This document shows, piece by piece, positions 41,396 through 49,690 of a stretch of 64,000 bases of DNA. How positions within the stretch are numbered: the first letter of the stretch is position 1; each line of letters begins with the position of its first letter. Source of the stretch: Phylloscopus collybita (lineage: Eukaryota; Chordata; Aves; Passeriformes; Phylloscopidae); contig JAJNNQ010000137.1 of NCBI GenBank assembly GCA_027886175.1, positions 743,501-807,500 on the forward strand. Direction: 5' to 3'. Below the pieces are notes generated by a model. That model saw nothing but the letters and a program-made list of their open reading frames with translations. It ran no database searches and had not been told where the DNA came from. Both the position numbers and the translations under genes were made by a program.

Positions 41396-42759
41396 TTTAG
41401 TCAGCAGGCTGAATAATTCCTGCCAGAAATCATCAAACCACCTGACCGCCTCCGTGTAAGAGTCACATCGCCAAGGGGCTTTGCTGAGCCTCAAGCTGAA
41501 CGATCAGAACCTTTCCCAAAATCCTACAGCCCATTCTTCCCGACCCAGGGACATCCACTGGGCTGGCAGGGAAGTGTTGGCTCAGGCCATTCACACTTAG
41601 AGGCGATGGACTCCCCTCCCAGAGCTCTGCTTTATGTTATTTTCTCCCCCAACATCTGGTTTCCCTTTTGCACAATGAGATTGCCCAAGTTTGGCTTGTT
41701 GCAAAGCCGAGGATTTGCTGAGGTTGGTGACTCGGCGCCGAGCCCTCAAACCCCAGCCATGTCTGGAAACGCCTTGTTTTTTTTTTTTTTTTTTCTTTTT
41801 TAAAAAAAACTTTTCCACCTCATCTCGCCACTAATCTGGGCAATAAACCCAGCCCAAGGCAGCCGGGCCCTACCTGGCTGCTGAACTTTTGCTCCTGTCG
41901 CAGCAGGAGGCTTTGGGAACACCTACCCAAGAGCGCAATTATTGCCATCTGCATAACAACACGCGATAAAAATAACGATGCTTCGAAATCAAACAAACCA
42001 GCCCTCAAAACCCCGACAAACCCCACCAGGGTTTTTTTCTTCGCTTTAAGCAGCAAACAAGCACCTAATTAGGAAAAAATCCTGTCAGTGGAAAGAGCGC
42101 TGAGAGACAAGGTGGATTTTTTTTTTTTTTTTTTAAATGGAATCGGGCGGTTTTTAAATGAAAACAGGCGAATTTTTAATGAAAAGCCACCTGGGGGGAG
42201 AGCGGGGCCAGGTGAGGCACCGAGGTTGGTTTTGGCTCACTCTTTGGGGACTACGAGCTTAAATATATTTATATAACATATATATGTATATAAAACGTAT
42301 ATATACGTACATAAAAAAGATATACACATATACACGGACTTAAAATATATACAGTTCTTTAAATCGCTGGGTGAGGCGCCGACATCGGTTCTGGCTGCCT
42401 GATGCCACTCTTTGGGGGCTATGAGCTTAAATATATTGCATATATATATATATATATGCGCACATAAAATATATGTATACATAGAGATGAACGGAAATAT
42501 ATATTTAGAGGAAGTTTTTGAAATCGCCGGCTACCCCGCGCTCTGCCCGGCTCGCTGCCTCCCCTCAGACGCGGAGAGCGGGAAGCTGAGGGGCTCCCCC
42601 TCCCCACTCTCCCCTCAAATGAATCCCACTTTTTTCTTCCCCTCTCCGGCCCCCGTTCTGTCTCACCTCCTGCTCCCTGAAGTGCTGGTTCTGTGCATCG
42701 ATGACCCGGATAGTCCTTTTGATGGGCAGCAGCCCGCCGAGCTCGTCGTGCGCCACCAT
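30715..42759 (-). CDS. NET1: NET1 gene, short isoform (NET1A), nine coding exons
   Basis: Neuroepithelial cell transforming 1, a Dbl-family guanine-nucleotide exchange factor that activates RhoA. Joining the exons gives 537 residues (human NET1A about 542). Exon order on the minus strand is 42759-42667, 38020-37913, 35698-35531, 34815-34753, 34330-34234, 34128-34052, 32858-32601, 32422-32252, 31455-31269 and 31106-30715 (ten segments counting the first). All joints use GT-AG and keep frame. The DH exchange domain spans roughly residues 118-300, with the PH domain about 330-443. The tail ends in ETLV, a class I PDZ ligand known to bind DLG1. The N-terminus MVAHDELGGLLPIKRTIRV is that of the internal-promoter isoform. 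A separate upstream exon at 59.6 kb serves the long isoform. Introns carry LTRs and minisatellites. Confidence 0.96.
31269..31455 (-). CDS. NET1: NET1 PH-domain exon
   Basis: 187 bases encoding KLYVFLFQEILVLTRPVTRN, QVYRQPIPVQELLLEDL and MGGSFRGAFGNSDK. The exon ends in a split Ala codon before donor GTACGG. It carries the PH beta strands. Confidence 0.95.
31456..32251 (-). other. NET1 intron, no array
   Basis: About 800 bp of ordinary single-copy intron. I see no repeat array, element or additional exon. It is the least repetitive larger NET1 intron here. Confidence 0.4.
32252..32422 (-). CDS. NET1: NET1 exon, DH-PH junction
   Basis: 171 bases reading ISIIQGVLSDINLKKGESEC and QYYIDKLEYLDEKQKDPRIE, then KALLCHGELKNKNGH before donor GTAAGT. 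It joins the DH C-terminal helix to the first PH strand, in phase 0 at both ends. Confidence 0.95.
32601..32858 (-). CDS. NET1: NET1 central DH-domain exon
   Basis: 258 bases. Contains LPQLHAYKGYCSNQLAAKAL, the conserved CR2/CR3 region FSRKLDLWSFLDIPRSRLVK and YPLLLKEILRHTPKDHPD. The Dbl signature RLVKYPLLL, part of the Rho-binding face, is intact. Phase 0 at both ends; donor GTGAGT. Confidence 0.96.
32995..33792 (-). repeat. ~49-bp minisatellite in a NET1 intron
   Basis: About 16 units of 'ttttgtgaggaagatgagca' + 'cagagcccatggagctccca' + 'gtatttgga', mixed with shorter units lacking 'cacagagcc'. It lies wholly inside the intron between the two DH-domain exons, about 130 bp from the 32,858 acceptor. 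Confidence 0.93.
34052..34128 (-). CDS. NET1: NET1 DH-domain exon
   Basis: 77 bases completing a split Asp codon, then LLASLGEATKPDGTVEQIGP and ILVKW before donor GTGAGT. Human NET1 has a similar DLLTRIGEATKPDGTVEQIG segment. Confidence 0.95.
34234..34330 (-). CDS. NET1: NET1 DH-domain exon
   Basis: 97 bases reading AYHDPMLKLSIMSEEELTHI and FGDLDSYIPLHE, ending with one base of the next codon before donor GTAAGA. The EELTHIFGDLD region is the first conserved Dbl motif (CR1). Confidence 0.96.
34753..34815 (-). CDS. NET1: NET1 exon, start of the DH domain
   Basis: 63 bases, AIYEMSRGEQDLIEDLKLAR K. It encodes the N-terminal helix that opens the DH domain. Donor GTGAGT. Confidence 0.95.
34816..35530 (-). 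other. NET1 intron, no array
   Basis: About 715 bp of single-copy intron. No tandem array or extra exon was found. Confidence 0.4.
35531..35698 (-). CDS. NET1: NET1 exon, Ser-rich regulatory N-terminus
   Basis: 168 bases reading SFALRSDSKSPGCSQKSCSR, SAAPTPPKRRNSVLWSEML and KESLSTKEIKRQE. The KRRNS motif fits the Net1 phosphorylation region known in mammals. Acceptor 'ttaatccccgctgcag' follows an extended T-run. Confidence 0.95.
36395..37000 (+). mobile_element. Putative LTR, copy 1 of an abutting pair
   Basis: Shares with the next element 'ggccctgcagagatgattta', 'gcaagatttga', 'cataggctgtatgtaaattc'-like, 'cagaatattca' and 'ccaataaaccacgtgtcc' + 'taagagcatcctgg'. The AATAAA near the 3' end and the ~600 bp length suit an LTR. 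It lies in the NET1 intron between 35,698 and 37,913, antisense to NET1. Confidence 0.55.
37005..37545 (+). mobile_element. Putative LTR, copy 2 directly adjoining copy 1
   Basis: Begins 'tgttggagagaatgaagtag' and runs to 'atcggacactgttgcc'. It follows copy 1 in the same block order, with ~80% likeness by eye. No retroviral internal region lies between the two. Confidence 0.55.
37550..37850 (+). mobile_element. Putative LTR, second family (copy A)
   Basis: Contains 'actgaccaatggttcccaaa', 'ggtcccacctctaaggtggg', 'gagaaataaaccagggtctc' and 'gtcccacagcgacagg'. The same order recurs at 38,430. CCAAT then AATAAA then the terminal block fits a solo LTR. Confidence 0.5.
37913..38020 (-). CDS. NET1: NET1 exon shared by both isoforms
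   Basis: 108 bases, EPSTKRVRPLARVTSLANLI then SPVRNGAVRRFGQTIQ, phase 0 at both ends. The 42.7-kb promoter exon and the 59.6-kb exon can both splice to this acceptor ('gctcgcttcgcag'). KRVRP adds a basic patch. Confidence 0.96.
38430..38705 (+). mobile_element. Putative LTR, second family (copy B)
   Basis: Same family as 37,550-37,850: 'gtgaccaacggttcaaaaga', 'tcccacctcttaggtgggca', 'gagaataaaccagcccc' and 'tgtccaacagcgacagc'. The two copies are in direct orientation on either side of the shared NET1 exon at 37,913-38,020. Confidence 0.5.
38706..42205 (-). other. NET1 intron with simple repeats
   Basis: Mostly single-copy. Noted tracts are a (GGA)n run at 39,532-39,580, 'gtgggaatgcgggaat' units at 40,230-40,315, A-runs at 40,508-40,523 and 41,359-41,392, and T-runs at 40,741-40,774 and 40,946-40,973. 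No extra exon was found. Confidence 0.5.
42210..42480. repeat. Direct duplication with AT-dinucleotide core beside the NET1A promoter
   Basis: Two copies near 42,230 and 42,405 share 'cactctttgggg', 'tacgagcttaaatatatt'-like sequence and an ATATAT run. They begin about 190 bp inside the intron downstream of the NET1A first exon. Confidence 0.75.
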
Positions 42760-42930
42760 GGCCGCGGGAGCCCCCCGACCCTCCCTCAGCCCGCGCTCAT
42801 CGCGCTCTGCGCCCGCCGCGCGCCGCACCCCCGACCTCACCGCAGGGGCGGGGCCACCGCGCAAGCCACGCCCCCCTCAACGAGAAGCCACGCCCCCATC
42901 GCTGCACTGCGGAGCCTCCCGGAGCCCCAA
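42500..42930 (-). promoter_or_regulatory. NET1: CpG-rich internal promoter of NET1A
   Basis: A CpG-dense block surrounds the short-isoform start codon. Upstream of the ATG are three GC-box-like motifs: 'ggggcgggg' at 42,845 and 'ccacgccccc' at about 42,866 and 42,888. No TATA box is apparent, which is usual for CpG-island promoters. It is the only clear CpG island of the NET1 part of the window. Confidence 0.7.
42667..42759 (-). CDS. NET1: NET1A first coding exon
   Basis: 31 codons, MVAHDELGGLLPIKRTIRVI DAQNQHFREQE, matching the mammalian NET1A N-terminus. The start sits in a strong context (GCGGCCATGG). Donor GAG|GTGAGA, phase 0. Confidence 0.96.
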
Positions 42931-42999
42931 ATTCTTCCAAAACTCTTCCCAAAAAAACCTCTCCCCCCCCCCCCAAAACCCCTCCCAAACAAACTCTCC

Positions 43000-43225
43000 T
43001 GCTCATTCCTATGAAGTGCTGTGTCCAGCTCTGGCCTCCTCAGGACAGGAGGGAGCTGGAGCTGCTGGGGCAGGGCCAGAGGAGGGATGTGGGGATGGTT
43101 CAGGGCTTGGAGCTGCTCCACGCCCAGGAGAGGGGACACGGCTGAGGGACCCCATCCATGGGGATCCACATCCCAAGGGAGGTGCCAAAGGCTGGAGCAG
43201 GCTCTGCTCCGGGGCCCAAATGTGC
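43000..43225 (+). mobile_element. CR1 LINE fragment
   Basis: Carries the CR1 phrase 'tgtccagctctggcctcctc' followed by 'ggagctggagctgctggggc', 'agggccagaggaggg' and 'cttggagctgctcc'. Antisense to NET1, just upstream of the NET1A promoter. Confidence 0.65.
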
Positions 43226-43679
43226 AATTTCCCCTCCCAGATTCTGGGTTTGCATCACAAATTTTTCACCAAAGTCAATAAAATTGAAATTAGGGTCCAC
43301 CTGAACCTGTTGCTTGATTTTTGGATATTGATTCAGTTGGTGTTGCTGAATAAAACTCTGTAATCTGTAATCTGAAGTTTAGGGGTTTCTGCAGCATAGG
43401 ATTAAAGTGGGGTAAGGAAAAACATCTTCCCAAGGTTCTGTTTCCATCAGGTGGGATGGAGGCTGAATCTTGGTGCAGTGATAATGGTGAATGACCCACT
43501 TGGACTGTCCAATATCACATTAAAATATCATAAAAAGGAGTTTTATATCCCCATTTCTGCTCCTGTTTTAATTTAATTGGAGAAGATTCCCTCTAAACCA
43601 GTCCCAAACTGGGCTGGGGGCACCAGAGGAGGAACAGGCAGGGACTGAGCCCAGGAATTCCCCCTGGATGTGGGGCAGA

Positions 43680-44190
43680 ACTTCTGCCCTGGGCAGAGAC
43701 CAGAGAGGGGCTGGAGTCTCCTCCTTGGGGACATTCCAGAGCCACCTGGACACCTGGACACTGCCCTGGGCAGAGACCAGAGAGGGGCTGGAGTCTCCTC
43801 CTTGGGGACATTCCAGAGCCACCTGGACACCTGGACACTGCCCTGGGCAGAGACCAGAGAGGGGCTGGAGTCTCCTCCCTGGGGACCTTCCAGAGCCACC
43901 TGGACACTGCCCTGGGCAGAGACCAGAGACCAGAGAGGGGCTGGAGTCTCCTCCCTGGGGACATTCCAGAGCCACCTGCCCCATGTCCAGGGGGAATTCC
44001 TGGGCTCAGTCCCTGCCCGTTCTTCCGGTGCCCCCAGCCCAGTTTGGGACTGGTTTAGAGGGAATCTTCTCCAAGTCTCCTCCCTGGGGACATTCCAGAG
44101 CCACCTGGACACTGCCCTGGGCAGAGATCAGAGGGGCTGGAGTCTCCTCCCTGGGGACATTCCAGAGCCACCCGGACACTGCCCTGTGCT
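43680..44190 (+). repeat. CR1-derived minisatellite (~80-bp unit)
   Basis: About six copies of 'ggagtctcctccctggggac' + 'attccagagccacctggaca' + 'ctgccctgggcagagaccag'. The core 'ggggacattccagagccacctgg' region (43,718-43,750) is a piece of the CR1 3' region, so a LINE fragment has been amplified in tandem. Inverted flanking sequence ('ctctaaaccagtcccaaact' at 43,593 vs 'agtttgggactggtttagag' at 44,041) brackets most of it. Confidence 0.85.
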
Positions 44191-44699
44191 CTGGGATGGC
44201 ACTGCTGGAGCAGGGAGTGAGACCAGTGACCCCCCGTGCTCCTTTTCCATCCTCACTTATCCTGGAATTCTCTAAAAAAAACGGGACCACCAAGAGATTC
44301 TGCTGCAAGGAGAGCAAAGGGGCTGTCCCATCCCACTGAGCCAAACGTACATTTTTTTTTTTTTTTTTCCCCCATTTTTAATGTTGTTTTTTTTTTTTTT
44401 TTTTTTCCTGGCACTTGCAGCTCGGCGGGACAACCTCCTCCTAACGGCGGCTCTCCTTGCCAAGGCTGGAGCGTTAAAAAAAAAACCTTTGCTGCTGCAA
44501 AACGTTTCCAAAAAAAATTGGGAAAAAATAAAAATAATAATTCTTGTCTAGACCTGCACTTTTAAGTCTGCTCTGAGCTTTAAAGTCGTGCTCTGGGGCT
44601 GGGCTGAGCCTCTCCCCCTCTCCTCCCAGGGGAGCCTGTCCCGGCAGGCCCAGCTGGAGCTGCAAAAAGGGTTTGGATTTTCTGTTTGTTTGTTCAAGT

Positions 44700-44742
<43 letters not shown>

Positions 44743-45834
44743 TATTCCTGGCACACCGCTTGCAAATGTCTGAAAAATAAAAACTTTCTTATGCTGGTAA
44801 AAATAAAACTCAGAGAGTTGATTTGGGCTTGCCTACCTGTGCTGACCAAGCTGCTGCTTTCAAGGGGAGAAATTTGGGGTGGGGTTCCAGCAGCGGGGTT
44901 TGCTTTCAGAGTTGGGAGGAGGAGGAGGAGAGAAAAAGGAAAAAAATCCTGCTGGGTTTTTAATTTTTGGCTTTGTTTGCTTCTCTCAGCAAATCTGCAG
45001 CCACTTAACCTCTGCCATGCAAGGCCAGGACATGGAGGATTCTCAGAAATCCGAGTTTCCACTCGCTGGTGGGACAGACTGTGACTCTCCTCAGCCACAA
45101 AAACGCTTTCCTGGATGACTGAAATCTGCTATTTTTAACACCAAAGTGACGCTGACTCTGCGGAGGAGCAGACAAACCCTGCCCTGAATTGATCTTTTTT
45201 TTTTTTTTTTTTTCTTTTTTAGAGAACATCAAACCCGTTTCTCCTAAAATCCCAAAGTCCAAGCCTTGTTAAACCCGACCTAAAGATTGAGGAGCTCGTT
45301 TCTTTGCAGGGAGAGGGGAAAAGGCCAACTGGAAACAGGGGCTGAGCTGCTGGGACGGGGTGGAGTCACGCCGAGGTGACACCAAAACGCTTCTCGGCAG
45401 CGCCAGGACGGGATGTCCCCATGTCCCAGAGCTCCTCCTGCTCCTCTCTGAGGTGTTTGGTGACGTGGGTGTGGGATTGCCCTGGTGGGTGTGGGATTGT
45501 CCTGGTGGGTGTGGGATTGTCCTGGTGAGTGTGGGATTGTCCTGGTGGCGCAGCCACAGGTGATCCCTGACTTTGTGGTGACACCTGGGGAGATGATGAA
45601 TTGGTGGTGGTGATGCAAGGCTCAGGTGAGGTCAGGCTGAGGGAACCTTCCTGGCCTGATGGCTCTGGGCCAGGCAGAGGGATCTGTGTCCTGGGAAGTG
45701 CCCTTCCTCTGGGGAAAGGAAGTCACCCTGAGAGGAGCAGCTCCTGGCTGGAATGGGATGGTTTGTGTGAGGCAGCTGGGTCTGTACAGGGCATCAACGA
45801 CACTTTGGGGCAAAATCCGTCCTGAGTGGTGGAG
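44191..45834 (-). other. Long NET1 intron, part with homopolymers
   Basis: T-runs at 44,351-44,370, 44,388-44,407, 44,702-44,740 and 45,197-45,213. A 4-copy 20-bp repeat 'ctggtgggtgtgggattgtc' lies at 45,463-45,548. No supported exon. Confidence 0.5.
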
Positions 45835-46480
45835 ATGAGCACCACAAAGCATCCAAAGGGCTGGACATGATCACAAATCCATCCTGAGGGATACAGATGA
45901 TCATCATAAACCCATCCCAAGTGATGGAGATGATCACCATAAACCCATCCTGAGTGATGGAGATGATCACCATAAACCCATCCTGAGTGATGGATCACCA
46001 TAAATCCATCCTGAGTGATGGATGTGAGCACCATAAACCCATCCTGAGTGATGGGGATGACCACCATAAATCCATCCTAATGATGGAGATAAACAACAAA
46101 AATCCGTTCTAAGTGGTGGAGATGAGCACCATAAACACATCCCAGGTGATGGAGATCATCACCACAAACCCATCTTGAGTAATGGACACGATCACCACAA
46201 ACCCATCCCAAGGGATTAAGCCCATCCTAAGGGATGGACACCATCACTATAAGCCCATCCCAGGGGATGGAGATGATCACCATAAAACCCATCCCAAGGC
46301 ATGGAGATGACCATCACAAACCCATCCCAAGGGATGGACACCATGACCATAAACCCATCCCAAGGGATGGGTGCCATCACCATAAGCCCATCCCAAGGCA
46401 TGGAGATGACCACCACAAACCCATCCCAAGGGATGGAGATGATCACCACAAACCCATCCCAAGGGATGGAGATGAGCACA
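45835..46480 (+). repeat. 33-bp palindromic-core minisatellite, block 1
   Basis: About 19 units of 'ccataaacccatcccaaggg' + 'atggagatgatca'. The core CCATCCCAAGGGATGG is a near-perfect palindrome, and TGATCA is palindromic too. The 33-bp length leaves the frame open (HKPIPRDGDD). The edges are older and more diverged. Confidence 0.92.
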
Positions 46481-47470
46481 CAGGGAAGGAAGGCCATGAA
46501 CCTGGGGAAGCCTGCAGACAGCCAGGAATGTGCCCAAGGACAGGCCCAAGAAGCCTTTCCCAGGATCACATCCCCGGGATGTCCAACGTGGCCCTGGAGC
46601 AGCTCCGGGTGTGCTGCTCCGATACCTCCACGTTCCTCACCCGCCCCTGCTCCACTTCCGCCAGGGAAAAGGGAATATCTTTAAATTAACCAAGTTCTTT
46701 GGGATGCAAACCCATCCCGAACAAGGCTGTGGAACTTGGGAACCCTCGGATAAAAGCCAAAATATGGGAAAAGGAAGGAGCAACGAGCCAGACTGATGGA
46801 TTTCCCTACAAACCCTGCGCTGTTACTCCAGCTTAGGACACATCCTCCAATCCAGGAGATCTCCCTGCGCTCCCTTCCCCCTCTCCCCTGGCTCCAACCT
46901 CTTCCCTGTCCCTCCAGGAGCCTCAGGAACGCAGCCGGGCCTGGCCATGGATACCAGACATGGATACCAGACCAGTTCTTCCTGCTCTCCTGCCAGGGGG
47001 CATCCACGGCATTCCTGCCCTGGATTCCCATGGAGATTTTCACTTCCAGGAGCAAAATCCCTGGGTGACTCCTCTGCTGTTATCAAACCAGGGAGCTGGG
47101 AAGAGCTGGTGTGACAGGGAATCACCCAACCCTCGGCTCTCCTCTGATTTGCAGGCTGGGATTTTGCTCCCACAGAACTGTTCCTTGAGTCCCTGTGACA
47201 TTCCTTGCTCCTGGGAATTTATTCCTGGAAGAGCTGCCACCAAAGAAAAACCCTTCTCTGGGGTTATTGCCGTGCCAATTTAAAGTTATTTCAACCTCAA
47301 CACATCACACAATAAATTTGAGATTAACCAAGGATGACTTCTGAAGAAAGCACCCGTTGGAATTCCAAAAAATTCCAGCACGCAATTCCAGGCTGATGGA
47401 AGTTTTTAGGGATAAAAATGTTGGGTTGTTGAAGTGACACCTGGCATCTGGCTCGGGCCAGGGGTCGCCA
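46481..47470 (-). other. Single-copy spacer between the two 33-bp arrays
   Basis: About 1 kb of non-repetitive intron. I saw no exon of NET1 or of another gene. Confidence 0.35.
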
Positions 47471-47474
47471 AAGC

Positions 47475-48745
47475 GGATCACCATAAACCCATCTTGAGTG
47501 ATGGATGTGAGCACCATAAACCCATCTTGAGTGATGGACATGATAACTAAAAACCCATCCTAAGTGCTGGAGATGATCACCATAAACCCATCCTGAGAAG
47601 TGATGGATCACCATAAACCCATCTTGAGAAGTGATGGATCACCATAAACCCATCCTGAGTGATGGACATGATAACTATAAACCCATCTTGAGAAGCGATG
47701 GATCACCATAAACCCATCTTGAGTGATGGATCACCATAAACCCATCTTGAGTGATGGACATGATAACTATAAACTCATCCTAAGTGCTGGAGATGATCAC
47801 CATAAACCCATCCTGAGAAGTGATGGATCACCATAAACCCATCTTGAGTGATGGACATGATAGATAACTATAAACCCATCCTAAGTGCTGGAGATGATCA
47901 CCATAAACTCATCCTGAGTGATGGATGTGAGCACCATAAATCCATCTGGAGGGATGGAGATGACCACCATAAATCCATCCTAAGTGGTGGAGGTGAGCAC
48001 CATAAACACATCCCAGGTGATGGAGATTGTCACCACAAACCCATCCCAAGGGATGGACACAATCACCATAAATCCATCCCAAGGGATGGAGATGAACCAA
48101 AAATCCATCTTGAGTAATGGACACAATCACCACAAACCCATCCCAGGGGATGGACACCATCACCATAAACCCATCCATCCTAAGGGATGAACATGAGCAC
48201 CATAAATCCATCCCAAGGGATGGACATGATCACCACAAACCCATCCCAAGGGATGGAGATGACCACCATAAGCCCATCCCAAGGGATGGACACGATCACC
48301 ATAAACCCATCCCAAGGGATTAAACCCATCCCAAGGGATGGAGATGACCACCATAAGCCCATCCCAAGGGATGGACACGATCACCATAAACCCATCCCAA
48401 GGGATTAAACCCATCCCAAGGGATGGAGATGACCACCATAAGCCCATCCCAAAGGATGGACACGATCACCACAAACCCATCCCAAGGGATGGAGATGACC
48501 ACCATAAACCCATCCCAAGGGATTAAACCCATCCCAAGGGATGGACACCATCACCATAAGCCCATCCCAAGGGATGGACACCATCACCACAAGCCCATCC
48601 CAAGGGACGGAGATGATCACCATAAGCCCATCCCAAAGGATGGACACGATCACCACAAACCCATCCCAAGGGATTAAACCCATCCCAAGGGATGGACACC
48701 ATCACCATAAGCCCAACCCAAGGGATGGAGATGATCACCACGCAG
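47475..48745 (+). repeat. 33-bp palindromic-core minisatellite, block 2
   Basis: About 38 units. The left part (47,475-47,950) uses the diverged 'tcttgagtgatggatcacca' form. The right part (48,200-48,720) is homogeneous 'cccatcccaagggatggaca' + 'ccatcaccata'. In the right part the compound motif 'gggattaaacccatcccaag' recurs four times, giving a higher-order repeat. Confidence 0.93.
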
Positions 48746-49690
48746 GAATGTTGTCCCCAACAGCTGAAAACATCCCCAGGGTGGACACACATGACTCCGA
48801 TCCTGCCTTTTCTCTTGGGAAAAAAAACCTCAAGGAAACAAGGTGTTGGAGCAGCAGGAAGAGATAAAAATCCCAGCAGGATTGGGATTTTCAGCCCATC
48901 GTCATCAGCTGGAGAATCCTTACAGCAGCCCGGCTCTGGCCGTGCCACCAATCCCAACCATTCCCAGGAAACTCTGGGATGGCTCCCTTTGCTCCCATAT
49001 CCAAAAGCCGGGAATCCAAGAGCTCAGGTCGGAGCCGGGGCGCTGCAGGGAGGTGGGAATTCCTCGGTGGGCAGTTTTCCCCCCAGTTTTCCCAGCCCCT
49101 GGAATGTGTCTGACATCTGGATTCCATTCCTCACAAACACGAGAACCTGCGAGGTTTTAACCCCTTGGGCGCCTGCCAGTCGCGGGGAAAACGAAAAGCA
49201 TCCAGTCCATCCCCATTCCCAGTTTGTAATCCCTTTTTTTTTTTTTTTTTTTTCCTGGCAATTGCCATCCACCCCAAACCACCCCCCCCCCCCACCCCCT
49301 CCCTTGTCCCAGCTATTTTTTTTCCCGGGATATTTTTAGTGGAAGAGGCAGAACACTCGAGGATGGGATAAACAGGATTTTCCACCTTCGGTGGGACCCC
49401 GGGCCGGGGCTGTTTACTGGCCACGAGCTGTGTTTAACATTCCAAGCCCTGGATATTTATATTCCCAGCCAAATTCAGAGCAGGATTCTGGAAAAAGGAG
49501 CAGAAAGTAGGCGATGACCCAAACAAGAGACCCATTGGGTCATCCAAAAACTTAGAGGAGCCGCTCTGGAATCCCAAGTTTTTTTTTTTTTTTTTTGGGA
49601 TGCTGGGAGCTGACTATAATTAGCAGCCACTCAACTCCCTTTAAACAGCCACAAAAATATCCACTCACTCTTGATTTCCCTGAAATCCAT
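48746..49690 (-). other. Single-copy intron
   Basis: Includes T-run 49,233-49,252, C-run near 49,285 and T-run 49,579-49,596. No supported gene feature. Confidence 0.35.

Noticed and set aside
46234..46689. 151-residue plus-strand frame ending in Cys-rich sequence
   Set aside because: Most of it is the 33-bp repeat. The unique tail shows no family likeness and no splice evidence.
45835..48745. CRISPR-like array
   Set aside because: Repeats are contiguous with no unique spacers, and the genome is a vertebrate. It is a minisatellite.
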